This document shows, one piece after another, positions 48,169 to 58,510 of a DNA stretch of 64,000 nt. This DNA is from Streptomyces sp. MP131-18 (lineage in GTDB: Bacteria; Actinomycetota; Actinomycetes; Streptomycetales; Streptomycetaceae), in contig NZ_LZNS01000001.1 in NCBI RefSeq assembly GCF_001984575.1, positions 2,962,872 through 3,026,871 of the forward strand. Reading direction: 5' to 3'. Position 1 is the stretch's first letter. Each line of letters opens with the position of its first letter. A program made the translations under genes and the position numbers. The notes under the pieces were generated by a model. The model saw only the letters and a program-made list of their open reading frames with translations, searched no databases and was not told the origin of the DNA.

Positions 48169-48798
48169 ATGCGACGCAGCACCGCGACGTTTTCCGGCAC
48201 GGTCCTCGCCCTCCTCCTCACCGCCGCCCTGCTCGCCCCGGCCGCGGCCGCGGCCCCGCCCGGCATTCCCGACGCCGCGACCGCGCGGGCCGAGCTGGCC
48301 GCCCTCACCGTGGCGCCCCCCGGCTCGATGGCGGGCTACTCGCGCCGCCTGTTCCCCCACTGGACCAGCCGCGACGGCTGTTCCACGCGGGAGGAGGTGC
48401 TGAAGCGGGACGGCGAGGGCGTCACGGTCGACGCGGACTGCCGGCCCGTCTCCGGCACCTGGTACAGCCCCTACGACGACGTCACGGTGCCCGCCTCGTC
48501 CCGCGTCGACATCGACCACGTCGTCCCGCTGGCCGAGGCGTGGCGTTCGGGCGCGGACGCCTGGACCACCGACCGGCGCGAGGCGTTCGCGAACGACCTC
48601 GGCCGCCCCCAGCTCATCGCGGCCAGCGCCGCGTCCAACCGTTCCAAGGGTGACCAGGACCCCGCGGAATGGCAGCCCCGCGCCGCCGCGTACCACTGCA
48701 CCTACGGGAAGATGTGGGTCAGGGCCAAGTACCACTGGCAGCTGACGATCGACGACGCGGAACGCACGGCACTGCGGGAGATGCTCAGCACCTGCTGA
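48169..48798 (+). CDS. Secreted HNH endonuclease-family protein (DUF1524-like)
   Basis: Protein of 209 aa. A signal peptide ends near AAAA at residue 30. The nuclease core has VDIDHVVPLAEAW (His-metal motif) and ASNRSKGDQDPAEW (Asn/Lys of HNH). Four Cys (DGC, ADC, YHC, STC) suggest disulphides outside the cell. It probably degrades extracellular DNA as a nutrient or during development. The ATG 48169 context is typical and the gene stands alone. Confidence 0.9.
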   Translation: MRRSTATFSGTVLALLLTAALLAPAAAAAPPGIPDAATARAELAALTVAPPGSMAGYSRRLFPHWTSRDGCSTREEVLKRDGEGVTVDADCRPVSGTWYSPYDDVTVPASSRVDIDHVVPLAEAWRSGADAWTTDRREAFANDLGRPQLIAASAASNRSKGDQDPAEWQPRAAAYHCTYGKMWVRAKYHWQLTIDDAERTALREMLSTC

Positions 48799-48820
48799 GT
48801 TTCCTGCTGAAATACGCCAC

Positions 48821-49090
48821 ATGACCACGAAGAGCGACATGACCGAAAAGTTCTCCGTCTTCACGGCCCCGCGCGGCGGCGTGATGACCAAGGAGGTCGG
48901 GGTCGTCACCGGCGAACTCGAACTGCACACCGCCGCCGAGGCCGACGGCACCCTCACCCTCCGCATCCGCTACGCGGGCGCGGACGAGTGGTACACGGTG
49001 GACGGCGGCCCGTACCGGCTGCACGACCCGCGCGACCACGAGGTCCTGCACGACGTGCTGGTCGGCCTGCTGCACCGCCCGCAGCCGTGA
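48821..49090 (+). CDS. Small hypothetical protein
   Basis: Protein of 89 aa (83 aa if ATG 48839 is used). It is soluble and beta-rich with GVVTGELELHTAAEADGTLTLRIRYAGADEWYTVDG, no signal and no known motif. It starts 22 bp behind the HNH nuclease stop and may be co-transcribed. An immunity role toward the nuclease is conceivable, but nothing in the sequence supports it. Confidence 0.7.
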   Translation: MTTKSDMTEKFSVFTAPRGGVMTKEVGVVTGELELHTAAEADGTLTLRIRYAGADEWYTVDGGPYRLHDPRDHEVLHDVLVGLLHRPQP

Positions 49091-49095
49091 CCTGC

Positions 49096-49127
49096 GGGGG
49101 CGCGGCACCCGCGGGTGCCGCGCCCCC
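49096..49127. terminator. 15-bp hairpin between convergent genes
   Basis: GGGGGCGCGGCACCC (49096-49110) pairs perfectly with GGGTGCCGCGCCCCC (49113-49127). It is a bidirectional terminator for the small hypothetical gene and purH. Confidence 0.8.
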
Positions 49128-49136
49128 CGATCCGCG

Positions 49137-50717
49137 TCAGTGGAAGAAGTGCCGCGTACCGGTGAAGTACATCGTCACCGAGGCCGCGCGGGCCGCCTCG
49201 GTCACCTGCTCGTCGCGGACGGAGCCGCCCGGCTGCACCACGGCCCTGACGCCCGCCTCGGCCAGCACCTCGAAGCCGTCGGGGAACGGGAAGAACGCGT
49301 CCGACGCCGCGTACGCCCCCGCCGCGCGCTCCGCCCCCGCACGCTGCACCGCGAGCCTGGCGGAGTCCACCCGGTTGACCTGGCCCATCCCGACGCCGAC
49401 GGTGGCACCGTCCTTGGCCAGCAGGATCGCGTTCGACTTCACGGCCCGGCAGGCGCGCCAGGCGAACGCCAGCTCGGCCAGCTCCCCCTCCGGCAGCGGC
49501 TCGCCCGCCGCCAGGCGCCACGTCGCCGGGTCGTCGCCCGGCGCCTGGAGGCGGTCGGTGACCTGCACCAGCGTCCCGCCGTCGATCGGCCGGTACTCGG
49601 TGGCCGCGGCCGGCGGCTCCAGGCAGCGCAGCACCCGGATGTTCTTCTTGCGGGCCAGCACCTCCACCGCGCCCTCCTCGTAGCCGGGCGCCACGATCAC
49701 CTCGGTGAAGATCTCCGCGACCTGCTCCGCCATGGCCACCGACACCGGCCGGTTCGCGGCGATGACGCCGCCGAAGGCGGACAGCGGGTCGCAGGCGTGC
49801 GCCCTGCGGTGCGCCTGCGCCACGTCCGCCCCGACCGCGATGCCGCAGGGATTGGTGTGCTTGACGACCGCGACGCACGGCAGTTCGTGGTCGTAGGCCG
49901 CCCGGCGGGCCGCCTCGGTGTCCACGTAGTTGTTGTACGACATCTCCTTGCCGTGCAGCTGCTCGGCCGCCGCGAGGCCCGTGCCCGAGCCGTCCCCGTA
50001 GAGGGCCGCTGCCTGGTGCGGGTTCTCCCCGTAGCGCAGCACCCGTTCCAGCGAGAACGCCAGACGCGCGTTCTCCACGAACAGCTCGCCCTCCGCCGCC
50101 TCGGCGGGCCCGGCCGCGTCGAGCTGCGCGAACCAGCCGGCCACCGCGGCGTCGTAGGCCGCGGTGTGCGCGAACGCCTGCGCCGCGAGCCGGCGCCGCT
50201 CCTCCAGCGTGAACCCGCCGCCCGCCGCCGCGGCCAGCACGTCCGGGTAGCGCGCGGGGTCGGTGACCACCGCGACCGACGGGTGGTTCTTGGCCGCCGC
50301 GCGCAGCATCGCCGGGCCGCCGATGTCGATCTGCTCCACGCACTCGTCCGGCGAGGCACCGGACTCCACCGTCAGCTGGAACGGGTAGAGGTTGACCACG
50401 ACCAGGTCGAACGCCTCGATGCCCAGCTCCTCCAGCTGCTCCCGGTGGGCGGGCAGGCGCTGGTCGGCCAGGAGGCCGGCGTGCACCCGCGGGTGCAGCG
50501 TCTTGACCCGGCCGTCCAGGCACTCGGGGAAGCCGGTCAGCTCCTCGACCGGCGTGACCGGCACCCCCGCGGCGGCGATGCGTGCCGCCGTGGAGCCGGT
50601 CGACACGATCCGCACCCCGGCCGCGTGGAGCCCGCCGGCCAGCTCCTCCAGGCCGGTCTTGTCGTAGACGCTGACCAGCGCGCGGCGAACGGGCCGCCTC
50701 GTCTCTTCCGCGGTCAC
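49137..50717 (-). CDS. purH: Bifunctional AICAR formyltransferase / IMP cyclohydrolase
   Basis: Protein of 526 aa. The N-terminal IMP cyclohydrolase domain ([30 protein letters not shown]) is followed by the formyltransferase domain ([28 protein letters not shown] with the catalytic Lys-His). It performs the last two steps of purine synthesis using formyl-THF. GTG 50717 overlaps the purN stop by 4 bases. Confidence 0.97.
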   Translation of the reverse strand: MTAEETRRPVRRALVSVYDKTGLEELAGGLHAAGVRIVSTGSTAARIAAAGVPVTPVEELTGFPECLDGRVKTLHPRVHAGLLADQRLPAHREQLEELGIEAFDLVVVNLYPFQLTVESGASPDECVEQIDIGGPAMLRAAAKNHPSVAVVTDPARYPDVLAAAAGGGFTLEERRRLAAQAFAHTAAYDAAVAGWFAQLDAAGPAEAAEGELFVENARLAFSLERVLRYGENPHQAAALYGDGSGTGLAAAEQLHGKEMSYNNYVDTEAARRAAYDHELPCVAVVKHTNPCGIAVGADVAQAHRRAHACDPLSAFGGVIAANRPVSVAMAEQVAEIFTEVIVAPGYEEGAVEVLARKKNIRVLRCLEPPAAATEYRPIDGGTLVQVTDRLQAPGDDPATWRLAAGEPLPEGELAELAFAWRACRAVKSNAILLAKDGATVGVGMGQVNRVDSARLAVQRAGAERAAGAYAASDAFFPFPDGFEVLAEAGVRAVVQPGGSVRDEQVTEAARAASVTMYFTGTRHFFH

Positions 50718-51349
50718 GGGATATGCACCTTCCGTCCCTCGATCCTGTACCCGTCGCGGGCGAGCCGGCCCACGACGTCGACGAGGAGCCGCCGCTCGAC
50801 GTCCTTGATGCGCTCGTGCAGCGCCGCCTCGTCGTCCGCCTCGCGGATCGCCACCGCCTCCTGGGCGATGATCGGCCCCGAGTCCACCCCGGCGTCCATG
50901 AAGTGCACCGTGCAGCCGGTCACCCTGACCCCGTGGGCCAGCGCGTCGCGCACCCCGTGCGCGCCGGGGAAGCTCGGCAGCAGCGCCGGATGCGTGTTGA
51001 TGGTCCGGTCGCCGAAGGCGGCGAGGAACGCCGTGCCCACGATCTTCATGAACCCGGCCGACACCACCAGGTCCGGCCGGTGCGCGGCCACCGCGCCGGC
51101 CAGCGCCGCGTCCCACTCGGCGCGGGTCGCGAAGTCGCGGACCCGGCACACGAACGTCGGCACCCCCGCGCGCTCGGCGCGCCGCAGGCCCTCGATCCCG
51201 TCCCGGTCCGCCCCGACCGCCACCACCTCGGCGCCGTATGCGGCCCCGCCTTCGGCCACGGCGTCGAGCAGTGCCTGAAGGTTCGTGCCCGAACCGGAGA
51301 CGAGGACGACGACGCGCGCCGGAGACGTACGCTCGGGGGCAGCAGCCAC
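50714..51349 (-). CDS. purN: Phosphoribosylglycinamide formyltransferase
   Basis: Protein of 211 aa. The [17 protein letters not shown]-terminus binds the phosphate, [12 protein letters not shown] carries the catalytic Asn-His, and [14 protein letters not shown] the Asp. It transfers formyl from 10-formyl-THF to GAR. It starts at GTG 51349 and is translationally coupled to purH. Confidence 0.96.
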   Translation of the reverse strand: MAAAPERTSPARVVVLVSGSGTNLQALLDAVAEGGAAYGAEVVAVGADRDGIEGLRRAERAGVPTFVCRVRDFATRAEWDAALAGAVAAHRPDLVVSAGFMKIVGTAFLAAFGDRTINTHPALLPSFPGAHGVRDALAHGVRVTGCTVHFMDAGVDSGPIIAQEAVAIREADDEAALHERIKDVERRLLVDVVGRLARDGYRIEGRKVHIP

Positions 51350-51504
51350 GATCGGGGTCTTTCGTCAGGGGGAGCCGTGAGCCGCAACGATACCGGTACG
51401 CCTCGCTCCCCCCGTGCCCCGGTGGGGCCCGGCTCCAGGTACCGTCGATGGCACCGGCGCCTTTCCAGCGGTCCGGCACCTAAGAGGGAGACTCGACGAC
51501 CACG

Positions 51505-52251
51505 ATGACGGACCGACGCCGCGCCGCCGGCCAGCAGGACCGGAAAGGCGAGGAGGACAACCCCTTCGCCCCGCCACCCGAGGGACAGCCGGACCGGCCG
51601 TGGCAGCCGCGTCGGCCGGAGGGGTCCGACGGGGGCGGCGAGGACGGATCGCAGGAGGGGCCACCGCGCCAGCGCTGGGGCAGCCAGTGGAGCAGGCGCC
51701 AGCCGAAGCGCCAGAACGGCGGGTTCGGCGAGCCGCCCTCCGACCCCGACCGCAAGCCCGGCGGCCCGGGCGGGGGTTCCCGCTGGGACCCGTCCGACCC
51801 CGCGCAGCGGCACGCCCGTTACGCCGTGCTGGCCGGCATGTGGGGAGTCTTCGGCGGTCTGCTCGGCTGGGAGTGGCTGGCGCTGCTGCTGGGGGCGCTC
51901 GCCCTGTACTGGGGCATCAGCGCCCTGCGCGGCGGCCCGAAGGAGAAGCCGGAGGGCAGGAACCGGCGCCTGGAGAAGCTGGAGGGCGAGCCGCTCCCGC
52001 CGTCCGGGCCCCCCTCCCCCGGCCCCGCGGCGCCCGGCGCGCGCCCCGCGCGCCCGCAGTTCGCCGCGGCGGTCTCCGGGGTCGTGCTGGCGTCCGCGGC
52101 GCTGGCGATCGTCGCGGCCACGTACACCGTGCAGCTCGTGTACAAGGACTACTTCGACTGCGTGAGCGACGCGCTGACCAGGCCGTCGCAGCAGGCGTGC
52201 GAGGAGCTGCTGCCCAGTCAGCTCCGCCCGATACTGGGCGAACAGGACTGA
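51505..52251 (+). CDS. Hypothetical membrane protein with disordered N-terminus
   Basis: Protein of 248 aa. The first 105 residues are charged, Pro/Gly/Arg-rich and disordered. Two adjacent hydrophobic stretches (YAVLAGMWGVFGGLLGWEWLA and a following helix) and another (FAAAVSGVVLASAALAIVAA) give a small membrane protein. A short outer tail holds two Cys (DCVSDAL, ACEELL) that may form a disulphide. No family is recognised. It is divergent from purN with 155 bp between starts. Confidence 0.8.
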   Translation: MTDRRRAAGQQDRKGEEDNPFAPPPEGQPDRPWQPRRPEGSDGGGEDGSQEGPPRQRWGSQWSRRQPKRQNGGFGEPPSDPDRKPGGPGGGSRWDPSDPAQRHARYAVLAGMWGVFGGLLGWEWLALLLGALALYWGISALRGGPKEKPEGRNRRLEKLEGEPLPPSGPPSPGPAAPGARPARPQFAAAVSGVVLASAALAIVAATYTVQLVYKDYFDCVSDALTRPSQQACEELLPSQLRPILGEQD

Positions 52252-52270
52252 CGACCGGCTCCTTCTGCGG

Positions 52271-53167
52271 TCAGGCGAGCGCGCGCGCCAGCTCTTCCGC
52301 GGTGATGAACGAGGTGTGCGTGCCCGCCGTCAGGCAGGCGTGCGCCCCCGCCACCGAGCCGGCCCGCATGCTCGCCCGCCAGTCCTTCCCCGCCAGGCGG
52401 CCGTGGAGGAACGCCGCGACGTAGGCGTCGCCCGCGCCGTCGGTGTCCACGACCGGTCCTGGCACGGTGGCGGCGGGCAGGTGGCGCAGCGGGCCGCCGG
52501 GCAGCGCGAGATAGCTGCCGTCCGCACCTGCCATCGCGACGACGGCCTCGGCCCGGCCCCGGGCGAGGATGTCCCGCGCGGTCTCCTCCGTACGGCCCCC
52601 GAGCGCGGAGGTGGAGATGAACACCAGGTCGGCGCCGTAGGCGAAGTCGCGGTGGTAGTCCTGCACGCCGTCCCAGTCGTGCAGGTCGGTCGAGGTGGAC
52701 GGGCCGGCCCCGGCGGCCTCGGCCAGGGCGTGCCGCGCCCAGTCCGCGAGGGAGGCGTGCACGTGCCGGGTGCGGGCGAGCGCCGGACGGTACAGGCCGG
52801 GGTCGACGGTCATGCCCACGGGGTGGCGGCCGTCGTAGAGGGACACCCGCCTGCCGTTCGGGTCGACCAGGTTGACGCTGCGCCTCGTGCCGCTGGGATG
52901 GGTGCGGTGGTCGAAGGACAGGCCCGCCGCGGCGTAGGCGCCGCGCACCTGATCGCCCTCGGGGTCGGCGCCGATCACGTCCGCGAGGTGGGTGCGCAGT
53001 CCCAGGTGGTGGCAGCCGAACGCGACGCCGTTGCCGGTGTGCGCCACGTACCGTTCGATGGGCGGCACCATGATGGTCTCCCGCTCGGGCAGCGGCAGCC
53101 GGGGGACCCGGACGATGGTGTCCACCCCCGTCCCGCCGACCACGAACACGTCCAGTTCCGTTGTCAC
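52271..53167 (-). CDS. PfkB-family carbohydrate kinase
   Basis: Protein of 298 aa, a ribokinase-like fold. FVVGGTGVDTIVRVPRLP starts it, HTGNGVAFGCHHLGLRTHLA is the substrate lid region, and DTDGAGDAYVAAFLHG holds the catalytic Asp and anion hole. The sugar or nucleoside phosphorylated is unknown. GTG 53167 has GGAGG 7 nt upstream. It follows the DUF6350 gene by 50 bp on the same strand. Confidence 0.9.
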   Translation of the reverse strand: MTTELDVFVVGGTGVDTIVRVPRLPLPERETIMVPPIERYVAHTGNGVAFGCHHLGLRTHLADVIGADPEGDQVRGAYAAAGLSFDHRTHPSGTRRSVNLVDPNGRRVSLYDGRHPVGMTVDPGLYRPALARTRHVHASLADWARHALAEAAGAGPSTSTDLHDWDGVQDYHRDFAYGADLVFISTSALGGRTEETARDILARGRAEAVVAMAGADGSYLALPGGPLRHLPAATVPGPVVDTDGAGDAYVAAFLHGRLAGKDWRASMRAGSVAGAHACLTAGTHTSFITAEELARALA

Positions 53168-53217
53168 GTCCCTGCCTCCAGCTGGTTCCGGGAGACCTGG
53201 CCGCCGGCCTGCGGATG

Positions 53218-54642
53218 TCACGGGCGGTGCCGCGGCTCCTCCGTGATCTCGGGCACCAGGGTGCCCGAGGACTTCCTCAGCGCGGCCCAGCGCGTGTCGC
53301 GGGCGGCGGTGGTGTGCCACGCATCGGCCGCCGCGCCGCGCTTCCCGCGCCGCCGCCCGGGGCGGCGGGGCAGCAGCCGGGCGGCACGGGTGGCCGCGGC
53401 GCCCACGGCGGCCCTGATCCAGCGCGGTCTGCGCAGCCGCCAGGCGCGCAGCACCAGCGCCGCCGGTACGGCCGGGCCGGCCGTCCAGGCCGCCGCGGCC
53501 AGGCCGGTCGTCCAGGGCTCAGGACCGAACGTGGCGAGCGCACCGGTGCCGAGCGGCCCGCCGGCGAACGCGGCGAGCAGCCCGAACGCGGCACCGGCGC
53601 CGCAGGCGGCGAGCAGCACGGTGAGCGCGGTGCCGCCCCAGCCGGACGCGGTGGCCCGTTCGCCGCGCTCCGGCACCGCGAGCCGGGCGGCGGTCCACGC
53701 GACGGCCGCCGCCCCCGCCGCGGGGACGAGCGCGGCGGCGGTCAGCAGCCAGGGGCCGCCCGCGGTGGCGGGCAGCGCGGCGAGAAGCGGGAAGGGCGGC
53801 AGGTCGGGCGGGGTGCCGGTGACGGCGAGGGGCCCGAAGGCGCTGCCCGCGCCGGCGGTGAAGCCGGGGCCGAGGCCGTAGGCGACGGCCCAGACGACGG
53901 CGTTCGGGAGGAGGGCCAGGGTCAGCAGCAGTACCGCGAGCCGCCCGGCCCAGTCCGTGGCGAGCTGCCCGAACGCGGCTTGCGCGCTCGCGGCGCTGAG
54001 CAGCAGTCCGCCGAGGAACAGCAGCGTTCCCGCGGCGCAGCAGGCGGCGACGCCGGTCAGTGCCAGGCGCCGGGCGGCGGACAGGCGGCGGCCGTCGAGG
54101 GCGCCGCCGGTCCCGGGTCCGCCCGCGAACGGCGGCCCGCTGATGGTGAAGGCGGCGGTGAGGGTGACGGCGAGCGCGAACAGCGGCAGGTGCCAGGCGG
54201 CGCTGAGGGGCTGTGCGGCCAGGGTGGCGGGGGCGGTGCACAGGACGGCTCCGGCGGCGGCCAGGAGGTAGCCGCTGGTGATCCACAGCGCGGCGAGCGC
54301 GCCCTGTCCCGGCTGGGGCGCCCAGTCGCAGGCGCGCACCGCCCGGTTCAGCAGCCAGGCGGGCAGGGCGGCGAGCAGCAGCGGGGTGACGCCGACCGGG
54401 GCGGTGGACGCGCCGCCGGGGCCTTGGCGCACGAGGTCCGCGCCGTGTGCGAGCAGCCACAGGTCGGCGGCGACGCGCAGGGCGCCGCCGACACCGCCGT
54501 CCGGGTAGGGCGAGAGGGTCCACAGCAGGAGAACGGGGACGGCGAGCGCCCCGAGGCCGAGCCCGGCGGCGAGCAGCCCTTCGAGGAGCCACCGGGCGCG
54601 GGCGGGGCTGAGCGGGGCGAGGCGCCGGAGAACGTGTCGCAC
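53218..54642 (-). CDS. DUF6350 polytopic membrane protein
   Basis: Protein of 474 aa with about ten hydrophobic segments rich in Ala, Leu and Gly, for example LLEGLLAAGLGLGALAVPVL and GGLLLSAASAQAAFGQL. The C-terminal 70 residues are basic and cytoplasmic. It matches the DUF6350 membrane proteins that actinobacteria encode near purN/purH. The function is unknown. GTG 54642 is used. Confidence 0.8.
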   Translation of the reverse strand: MRHVLRRLAPLSPARARWLLEGLLAAGLGLGALAVPVLLLWTLSPYPDGGVGGALRVAADLWLLAHGADLVRQGPGGASTAPVGVTPLLLAALPAWLLNRAVRACDWAPQPGQGALAALWITSGYLLAAAGAVLCTAPATLAAQPLSAAWHLPLFALAVTLTAAFTISGPPFAGGPGTGGALDGRRLSAARRLALTGVAACCAAGTLLFLGGLLLSAASAQAAFGQLATDWAGRLAVLLLTLALLPNAVVWAVAYGLGPGFTAGAGSAFGPLAVTGTPPDLPPFPLLAALPATAGGPWLLTAAALVPAAGAAAVAWTAARLAVPERGERATASGWGGTALTVLLAACGAGAAFGLLAAFAGGPLGTGALATFGPEPWTTGLAAAAWTAGPAVPAALVLRAWRLRRPRWIRAAVGAAATRAARLLPRRPGRRRGKRGAAADAWHTTAARDTRWAALRKSSGTLVPEITEEPRHRP

Positions 54643-54766
54643 GCGGCCATGCTGCCAACAACACCCGGAGCGGAGAGGTAACCCGTTTTCGCCGATGTGT
54701 CGCTCAATATATGCGTATGTACCTTTTTACATACTTGTACCCCTTTGCCGGATCCTGGAGACGGCG
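54643..54766. promoter_or_regulatory. Divergent promoter with GTATGTA inverted repeat
   Basis: An AT-rich island contains GTATGTA (54715-54721) and TACATAC (54728-54734) as a perfect 7-bp inverted repeat with a 6-nt spacer. It lies 33 bp ahead of the sigma-like gene. It looks like a repressor operator overlapping the promoter. Confidence 0.5.
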
Positions 54767-55429
54767 GTGAGGGCGGGCCCGGCGGCGGCGTTCGACCGGC
54801 TCTACACGCGGCAGGCCGCCTCGCTCACCCGGCAGGCGTTCCTGCTCTGCGGCCACCGGCGGCTGGCCGAGCGCGCGGTGGTGTACGCGTTCCACCGGGC
54901 GTGGGAACGCTGGCCCGAGGTCGCCGTGGACCCCGACCCGGCCGGCTGGGTGCGGGCCGCGGCCCACGACTACGCGCTCTCGCCCTGGCACCGGCTCGTT
55001 CCCGGGCGGCGCGGCGGAGAGCTGCGCGCGGTGCCGCCCGAGGACCGCGGGTTGCTCGAAGCGCTGCTGAGCCTGCCGCGCTGCTACCGGCGCAGCCTCG
55101 TCCTGCACGACGGCGTCGGCCTCGGCCTGCCCGAGACCGCGGCCGAGACGGAGGCGACCACGCGCGCCGCGGCGCTGCGCATCCTGCACGCCCGCACCTG
55201 CCTGGCCGCCCGGCTGCCCGGCCTCGCGGATACCGCCCCCCGCAACCGCGGCGCCCTGCTGACCGGGCTGCTGCGGGACTTTGCGGCCGGCCACCCGGCC
55301 AAGACCTGCTCCCCCGCGGCCCTGCGCGCCTCGGGCGAACGGCGCACGCGCCGCTGGACGTGGGCCGCGTACGCGCTGGTCGCCACGGCCGTCTCCACGA
55401 TCACCGCGGTCGCGATCCTCACCGGCTGA
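54767..55429 (+). CDS. Degenerate sigma-factor-like protein with C-terminal membrane helix
   Basis: Protein of 220 aa. The first 150 residues have ECF sigma architecture: FDRLYTRQAASLTRQAFLLCG for region 2.1, AVVYAFHRAWERWPE for 2.2, and LLSLPRCYRRSLVLHDGVGLGLPETAAETEATTRAAALRILHA for region 4, written here as two linked pieces. A linker and a single membrane helix (TWAAYALVATAVSTITAVAIL) follow. Region 2.3-2.4 is eroded. GTG 54767 is chosen for GGAG 6 nt upstream. It may bind DNA or core polymerase poorly, or act as a membrane-tethered regulator. Confidence 0.7.
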   Translation: MRAGPAAAFDRLYTRQAASLTRQAFLLCGHRRLAERAVVYAFHRAWERWPEVAVDPDPAGWVRAAAHDYALSPWHRLVPGRRGGELRAVPPEDRGLLEALLSLPRCYRRSLVLHDGVGLGLPETAAETEATTRAAALRILHARTCLAARLPGLADTAPRNRGALLTGLLRDFAAGHPAKTCSPAALRASGERRTRRWTWAAYALVATAVSTITAVAILTG

Positions 55430-55460
55430 CCCGGCTGACCCGGCGGACGCCGGGCAGCAG

Positions 55461-55503
55461 GAAGGCCCGGCCCCCTCGACGCGTTCGAGGGGGCCGGGCC
55501 TTC
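55461..55503. terminator. 19-bp perfect bidirectional terminator hairpin
   Basis: The arms 55461-55479 and 55485-55503 are perfectly complementary, begin GAAGGCCCGG, and end in A/T on both flanks. It lies between the convergent sigma-like gene and sucD. Confidence 0.85.
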
Positions 55504-55529
55504 GCGGGGTGCGCCGGAAAACCGCGGTG

Positions 55530-56414
55530 TCACGCCGTGAGCAGCTCGCGCGCCAGCCGGGCGGTCTCCGAAGGGGTCTTGCCGACCTTGACACCAGCGG
55601 CCTCCAGCGCCTCCTTCTTGGCCTGGGCCGTGCCGGAGGAACCGGAGACGATCGCGCCCGCGTGCCCCATCGTCTTGCCCTCGGGCGCGGTGAAACCGGC
55701 CACGTAGCCGACGACGGGCTTGGAGACGTTCGCCTTGATGAAGTCGGCCGCCCGCTCCTCCGCATCGCCGCCGATCTCACCGATCATGACGATCAGGTCG
55801 GTCTCCTGGTCGGCCTCGAAGGCCGCCAGGGCGTCGATGTGCGTGGTGCCGATGACCGGGTCGCCGCCGATGCCGACACAGGAGCTGAAGCCGATGTCGC
55901 GCAGCTCGTACATCATCTGGTAGGTCAGCGTGCCGGACTTCGACACCAGGCCGATGCGGCCCGGCTTGGTGATGTCGGCCGGGATGATGCCCGCGTTGGA
56001 CTGGCCGGGCGTGATCAGACCCGGGCAGTTGGGACCGATGATGCGGGTCTTGTTCCCCTTCTTGCCCGCGTAGGACCAGAAGGCGGCCGTGTCGTGGACC
56101 GCGATGCCCTCGGTGATCACGACCGCGAGCGGGATCTCCGCGTCGATGGCCTCGACGACCGCGTCCTTGGTGAACTTCTCCGGAACGAAGATGACCGTCA
56201 CGTCCGCGCCGGTCGCCTCGATGGCGTCCTTGACGCTGCCGAAGACCGGTACCTCCGTGCCGTCGAAGTCGACGCTCTGACCGGCCTTGCGCGGGTTCAC
56301 GCCGCCCACGATGTTCGTGCCGGCGCTGAGCATCCGCCGCGTGTGCTTCTGTCCTTCGGAGCCGGTCATCCCCTGGACGACGACCTTGCTCTCCTTGGTG
56401 AGGAAGATAGCCAT
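55530..56414 (-). CDS. sucD: Succinyl-CoA synthetase alpha subunit
   Basis: Protein of 294 aa. [19 protein letters not shown] binds CoA near the N-terminus. [11 protein letters not shown] and [19 protein letters not shown] hold the phosphohistidine loop. With SucC it makes ATP or GTP while converting succinyl-CoA to succinate, directly upstream of the Sdh step. It starts 28 bp after the sucC stop. Confidence 0.97.
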   Translation of the reverse strand: MAIFLTKESKVVVQGMTGSEGQKHTRRMLSAGTNIVGGVNPRKAGQSVDFDGTEVPVFGSVKDAIEATGADVTVIFVPEKFTKDAVVEAIDAEIPLAVVITEGIAVHDTAAFWSYAGKKGNKTRIIGPNCPGLITPGQSNAGIIPADITKPGRIGLVSKSGTLTYQMMYELRDIGFSSCVGIGGDPVIGTTHIDALAAFEADQETDLIVMIGEIGGDAEERAADFIKANVSKPVVGYVAGFTAPEGKTMGHAGAIVSGSSGTAQAKKEALEAAGVKVGKTPSETARLARELLTA

Positions 56415-56442
56415 GGTGTAAGTCGGTGTCCTTTACTCCGCG

Positions 56443-57618
56443 CTACTTCGCGGCCAGCTCTGCGGCGCGGTCGGCCGCTCCGTCCATGGTGTCCACCTGC
56501 TCGACGAGCGGGTGGTCGGCGTCGGTGAGGATCTTGCGCCCCAGCTCCGCGTTGTTGCCGTCGAGCCGGACGACGAGCGGCTTCTTCACGTCCTCACCCT
56601 TGGACTTCAGCAGCTCCAGGGCCTGCACGATGCCGTTCGCCACGGCGTCGCAGGCGGTGATGCCACCGAAGACGTTCACGAAGACGGAACGCACCTCCGG
56701 GTCGCCGAGGATGATCTCCAGGCCGTTCGCCATCACCTCGGCGGACGCGCCGCCGCCGATGTCGAGGAAGTTGGCCGGCTTCACGCCGCCGTGCGCCTCA
56801 CCGGCGTACGCGACGACGTCCAGCGTGCTCATCACCAGACCCGCGCCGTTGCCGATGATGCCGACGGTACCGCCGTCGAGCTTCACGTAGTTGAGCCCGC
56901 GCTCCTTGGCCGCGGCCTCCAGCGGGTTGGCCGCGGCCTTGTCCTCCAGCGCGGCGTGCTCCGGCTGCCGGAACTCGGCGCCCGCGTCCAGGGACACCTT
57001 GCCGTCCAGCGCGACGATCTTGCCATCCCCGGTCTTCACCAGCGGATTGACCTCGACCAGCAGCGCGTCCTCCTTGATGAAGACGGTCCACAGCTGCTGG
57101 AGGACGTCGACCACCTGGTCCGCGACCTCGGCGGGGAAGCGCGCCGCCTCGACGATCTCGCGCGCCTTGTCCGCGGTGACGCCGTCGATCGCGTCCACCG
57201 GGATCTTGGCCAGCGCCTCGGGGCTGTTGGCCGCGACTTCCTCGATGTCCATGCCGCCCTCGACGGAGGCCATGGCGAGGAACGTGCGGTTGGTGCGGTC
57301 CAGGAGGAAGGAGACGTAGTACTCCTCCGCGATGTCCGCCGTCTGCGCCAGCATGACGCGCTGGACCGTGTGGCCCTTGATGTCCATGCCCAGAATGGCG
57401 CCCGCCTTGGCGACCGCGTCCTCCGGGTCGGAGGCCAGCTTGACGCCGCCCGCCTTGCCGCGTCCGCCGGTCTTCACCTGCGCCTTGACGACCGCGCGAC
57501 CGCCGAGCCGCTCGGTCGCCTCGCGCGCCGCCTCGGGCGTGTCGATGACTTCGCCGGCCAGCACCGGTACGCCATGCTTGGCGAAGAGGTCCCTCGCCTG
57601 ATACTCGAACAGGTCCAC
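56443..57618 (-). CDS. sucC: Succinyl-CoA synthetase beta subunit
   Basis: Protein of 391 aa with an ATP-grasp domain ([44 protein letters not shown]) and a C-terminal ligase domain ([29 protein letters not shown]). GTG 57618 follows GAGGGACG. A CACCA-ACG-TGGTG inverted repeat at 57765-57777 may lie in its promoter. sucCD forms one leftward unit. Confidence 0.97.
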   Translation of the reverse strand: MDLFEYQARDLFAKHGVPVLAGEVIDTPEAAREATERLGGRAVVKAQVKTGGRGKAGGVKLASDPEDAVAKAGAILGMDIKGHTVQRVMLAQTADIAEEYYVSFLLDRTNRTFLAMASVEGGMDIEEVAANSPEALAKIPVDAIDGVTADKAREIVEAARFPAEVADQVVDVLQQLWTVFIKEDALLVEVNPLVKTGDGKIVALDGKVSLDAGAEFRQPEHAALEDKAAANPLEAAAKERGLNYVKLDGGTVGIIGNGAGLVMSTLDVVAYAGEAHGGVKPANFLDIGGGASAEVMANGLEIILGDPEVRSVFVNVFGGITACDAVANGIVQALELLKSKGEDVKKPLVVRLDGNNAELGRKILTDADHPLVEQVDTMDGAADRAAELAAK

Positions 57619-57840
57619 GCGCGTCCGTCCCTCAATCAATGGTCTCGCGGTCGTTGTCTGCGTGGGCGTGCCGCGTGGCCGCGTTGCGAGGCGACGTCGA
57701 AGCACGCGGCATGTCCGAAGTCGAGCGTATCCGTGCCCCGGCGGAGGGCTTGAATCCTGGGTCACACCAACGTGGTGAGTCCCGTCACACATCGCCCCCG
57801 CGGGCCGGTTCGCCCGCCGGCCGAGGGGGCCGGGGCCGCC

Positions 57841-58245
57841 TCAGGGAGCGGCCAGGGCCGAGCGCACCCAGTCCACGACCTCGCTGGTGGGCGCGCCGGG
57901 GGTGAAGATCGCGGCGACGCCGGCCGCCTTCAGCGGGGCGATGTCGTCCTCGGGAATGATGCCGCCGCCGAAGACGACGACGTCCGCCGCGTCCCGCTCG
58001 CGCAGCAGCTCGATGACACGGGTGAACAGGGTGTTGTGCGCGCCGGAGAGGATGGAAAGACCGATGGCGTCCGCGTCCTCCTGGATGGCGGTGTCCACGA
58101 TCTGCTCGGGCGTCTGGTGCAGCCCGGTGTAGATGACCTCCAGGCCCGCGTCGCGCAGCGCGCGGGCGATGACCTTCGCTCCCCGGTCGTGGCCGTCGAG
58201 CCCGGGCTTGGCCACCACGACGCGAATCGGACCCGATACACCCAT
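57841..58245 (-). CDS. icmB: B12-binding small subunit of an acyl-CoA mutase (isobutyryl-CoA mutase IcmB-like)
   Basis: Protein of 134 aa consisting only of a cobalamin-binding Rossmann domain. DGHDRG is the base-off DxHxxG motif whose His ligates cobalt; GLSILSGAH and [12 protein letters not shown] complete the site. Stand-alone subunits of this size belong to isobutyryl- or 2-hydroxyisobutyryl-CoA mutases, and the large subunit would be encoded elsewhere. The alternative is a methylmalonyl-CoA mutase-type partner. ATG 58245. Confidence 0.85.
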   Translation of the reverse strand: MGVSGPIRVVVAKPGLDGHDRGAKVIARALRDAGLEVIYTGLHQTPEQIVDTAIQEDADAIGLSILSGAHNTLFTRVIELLRERDAADVVVFGGGIIPEDDIAPLKAAGVAAIFTPGAPTSEVVDWVRSALAAP

Positions 58246-58510
58246 CAGCAGCCTCCCGGGGACGCGAGTTAACGCACGTTGACTACAGGATCTCCCAATC
58301 CGCGGCCGGCGGAACAGGTCCGAGGGGGAAATCACATCCGCGGACCGCGCGGACCCCTATTCGAACTCATGTCGAACATGACGTGCGGCACCCATGGTGA
58401 ACCCCGCCGAAAATCGGCCTATTGACCGCTTACGCCCCTCGGAAACCTGCGAACAAGCCGGGAAAGATTGTCGCCGCCACGTACTGCCGGGTACAGTCAC
58501 CGCCGAACCG

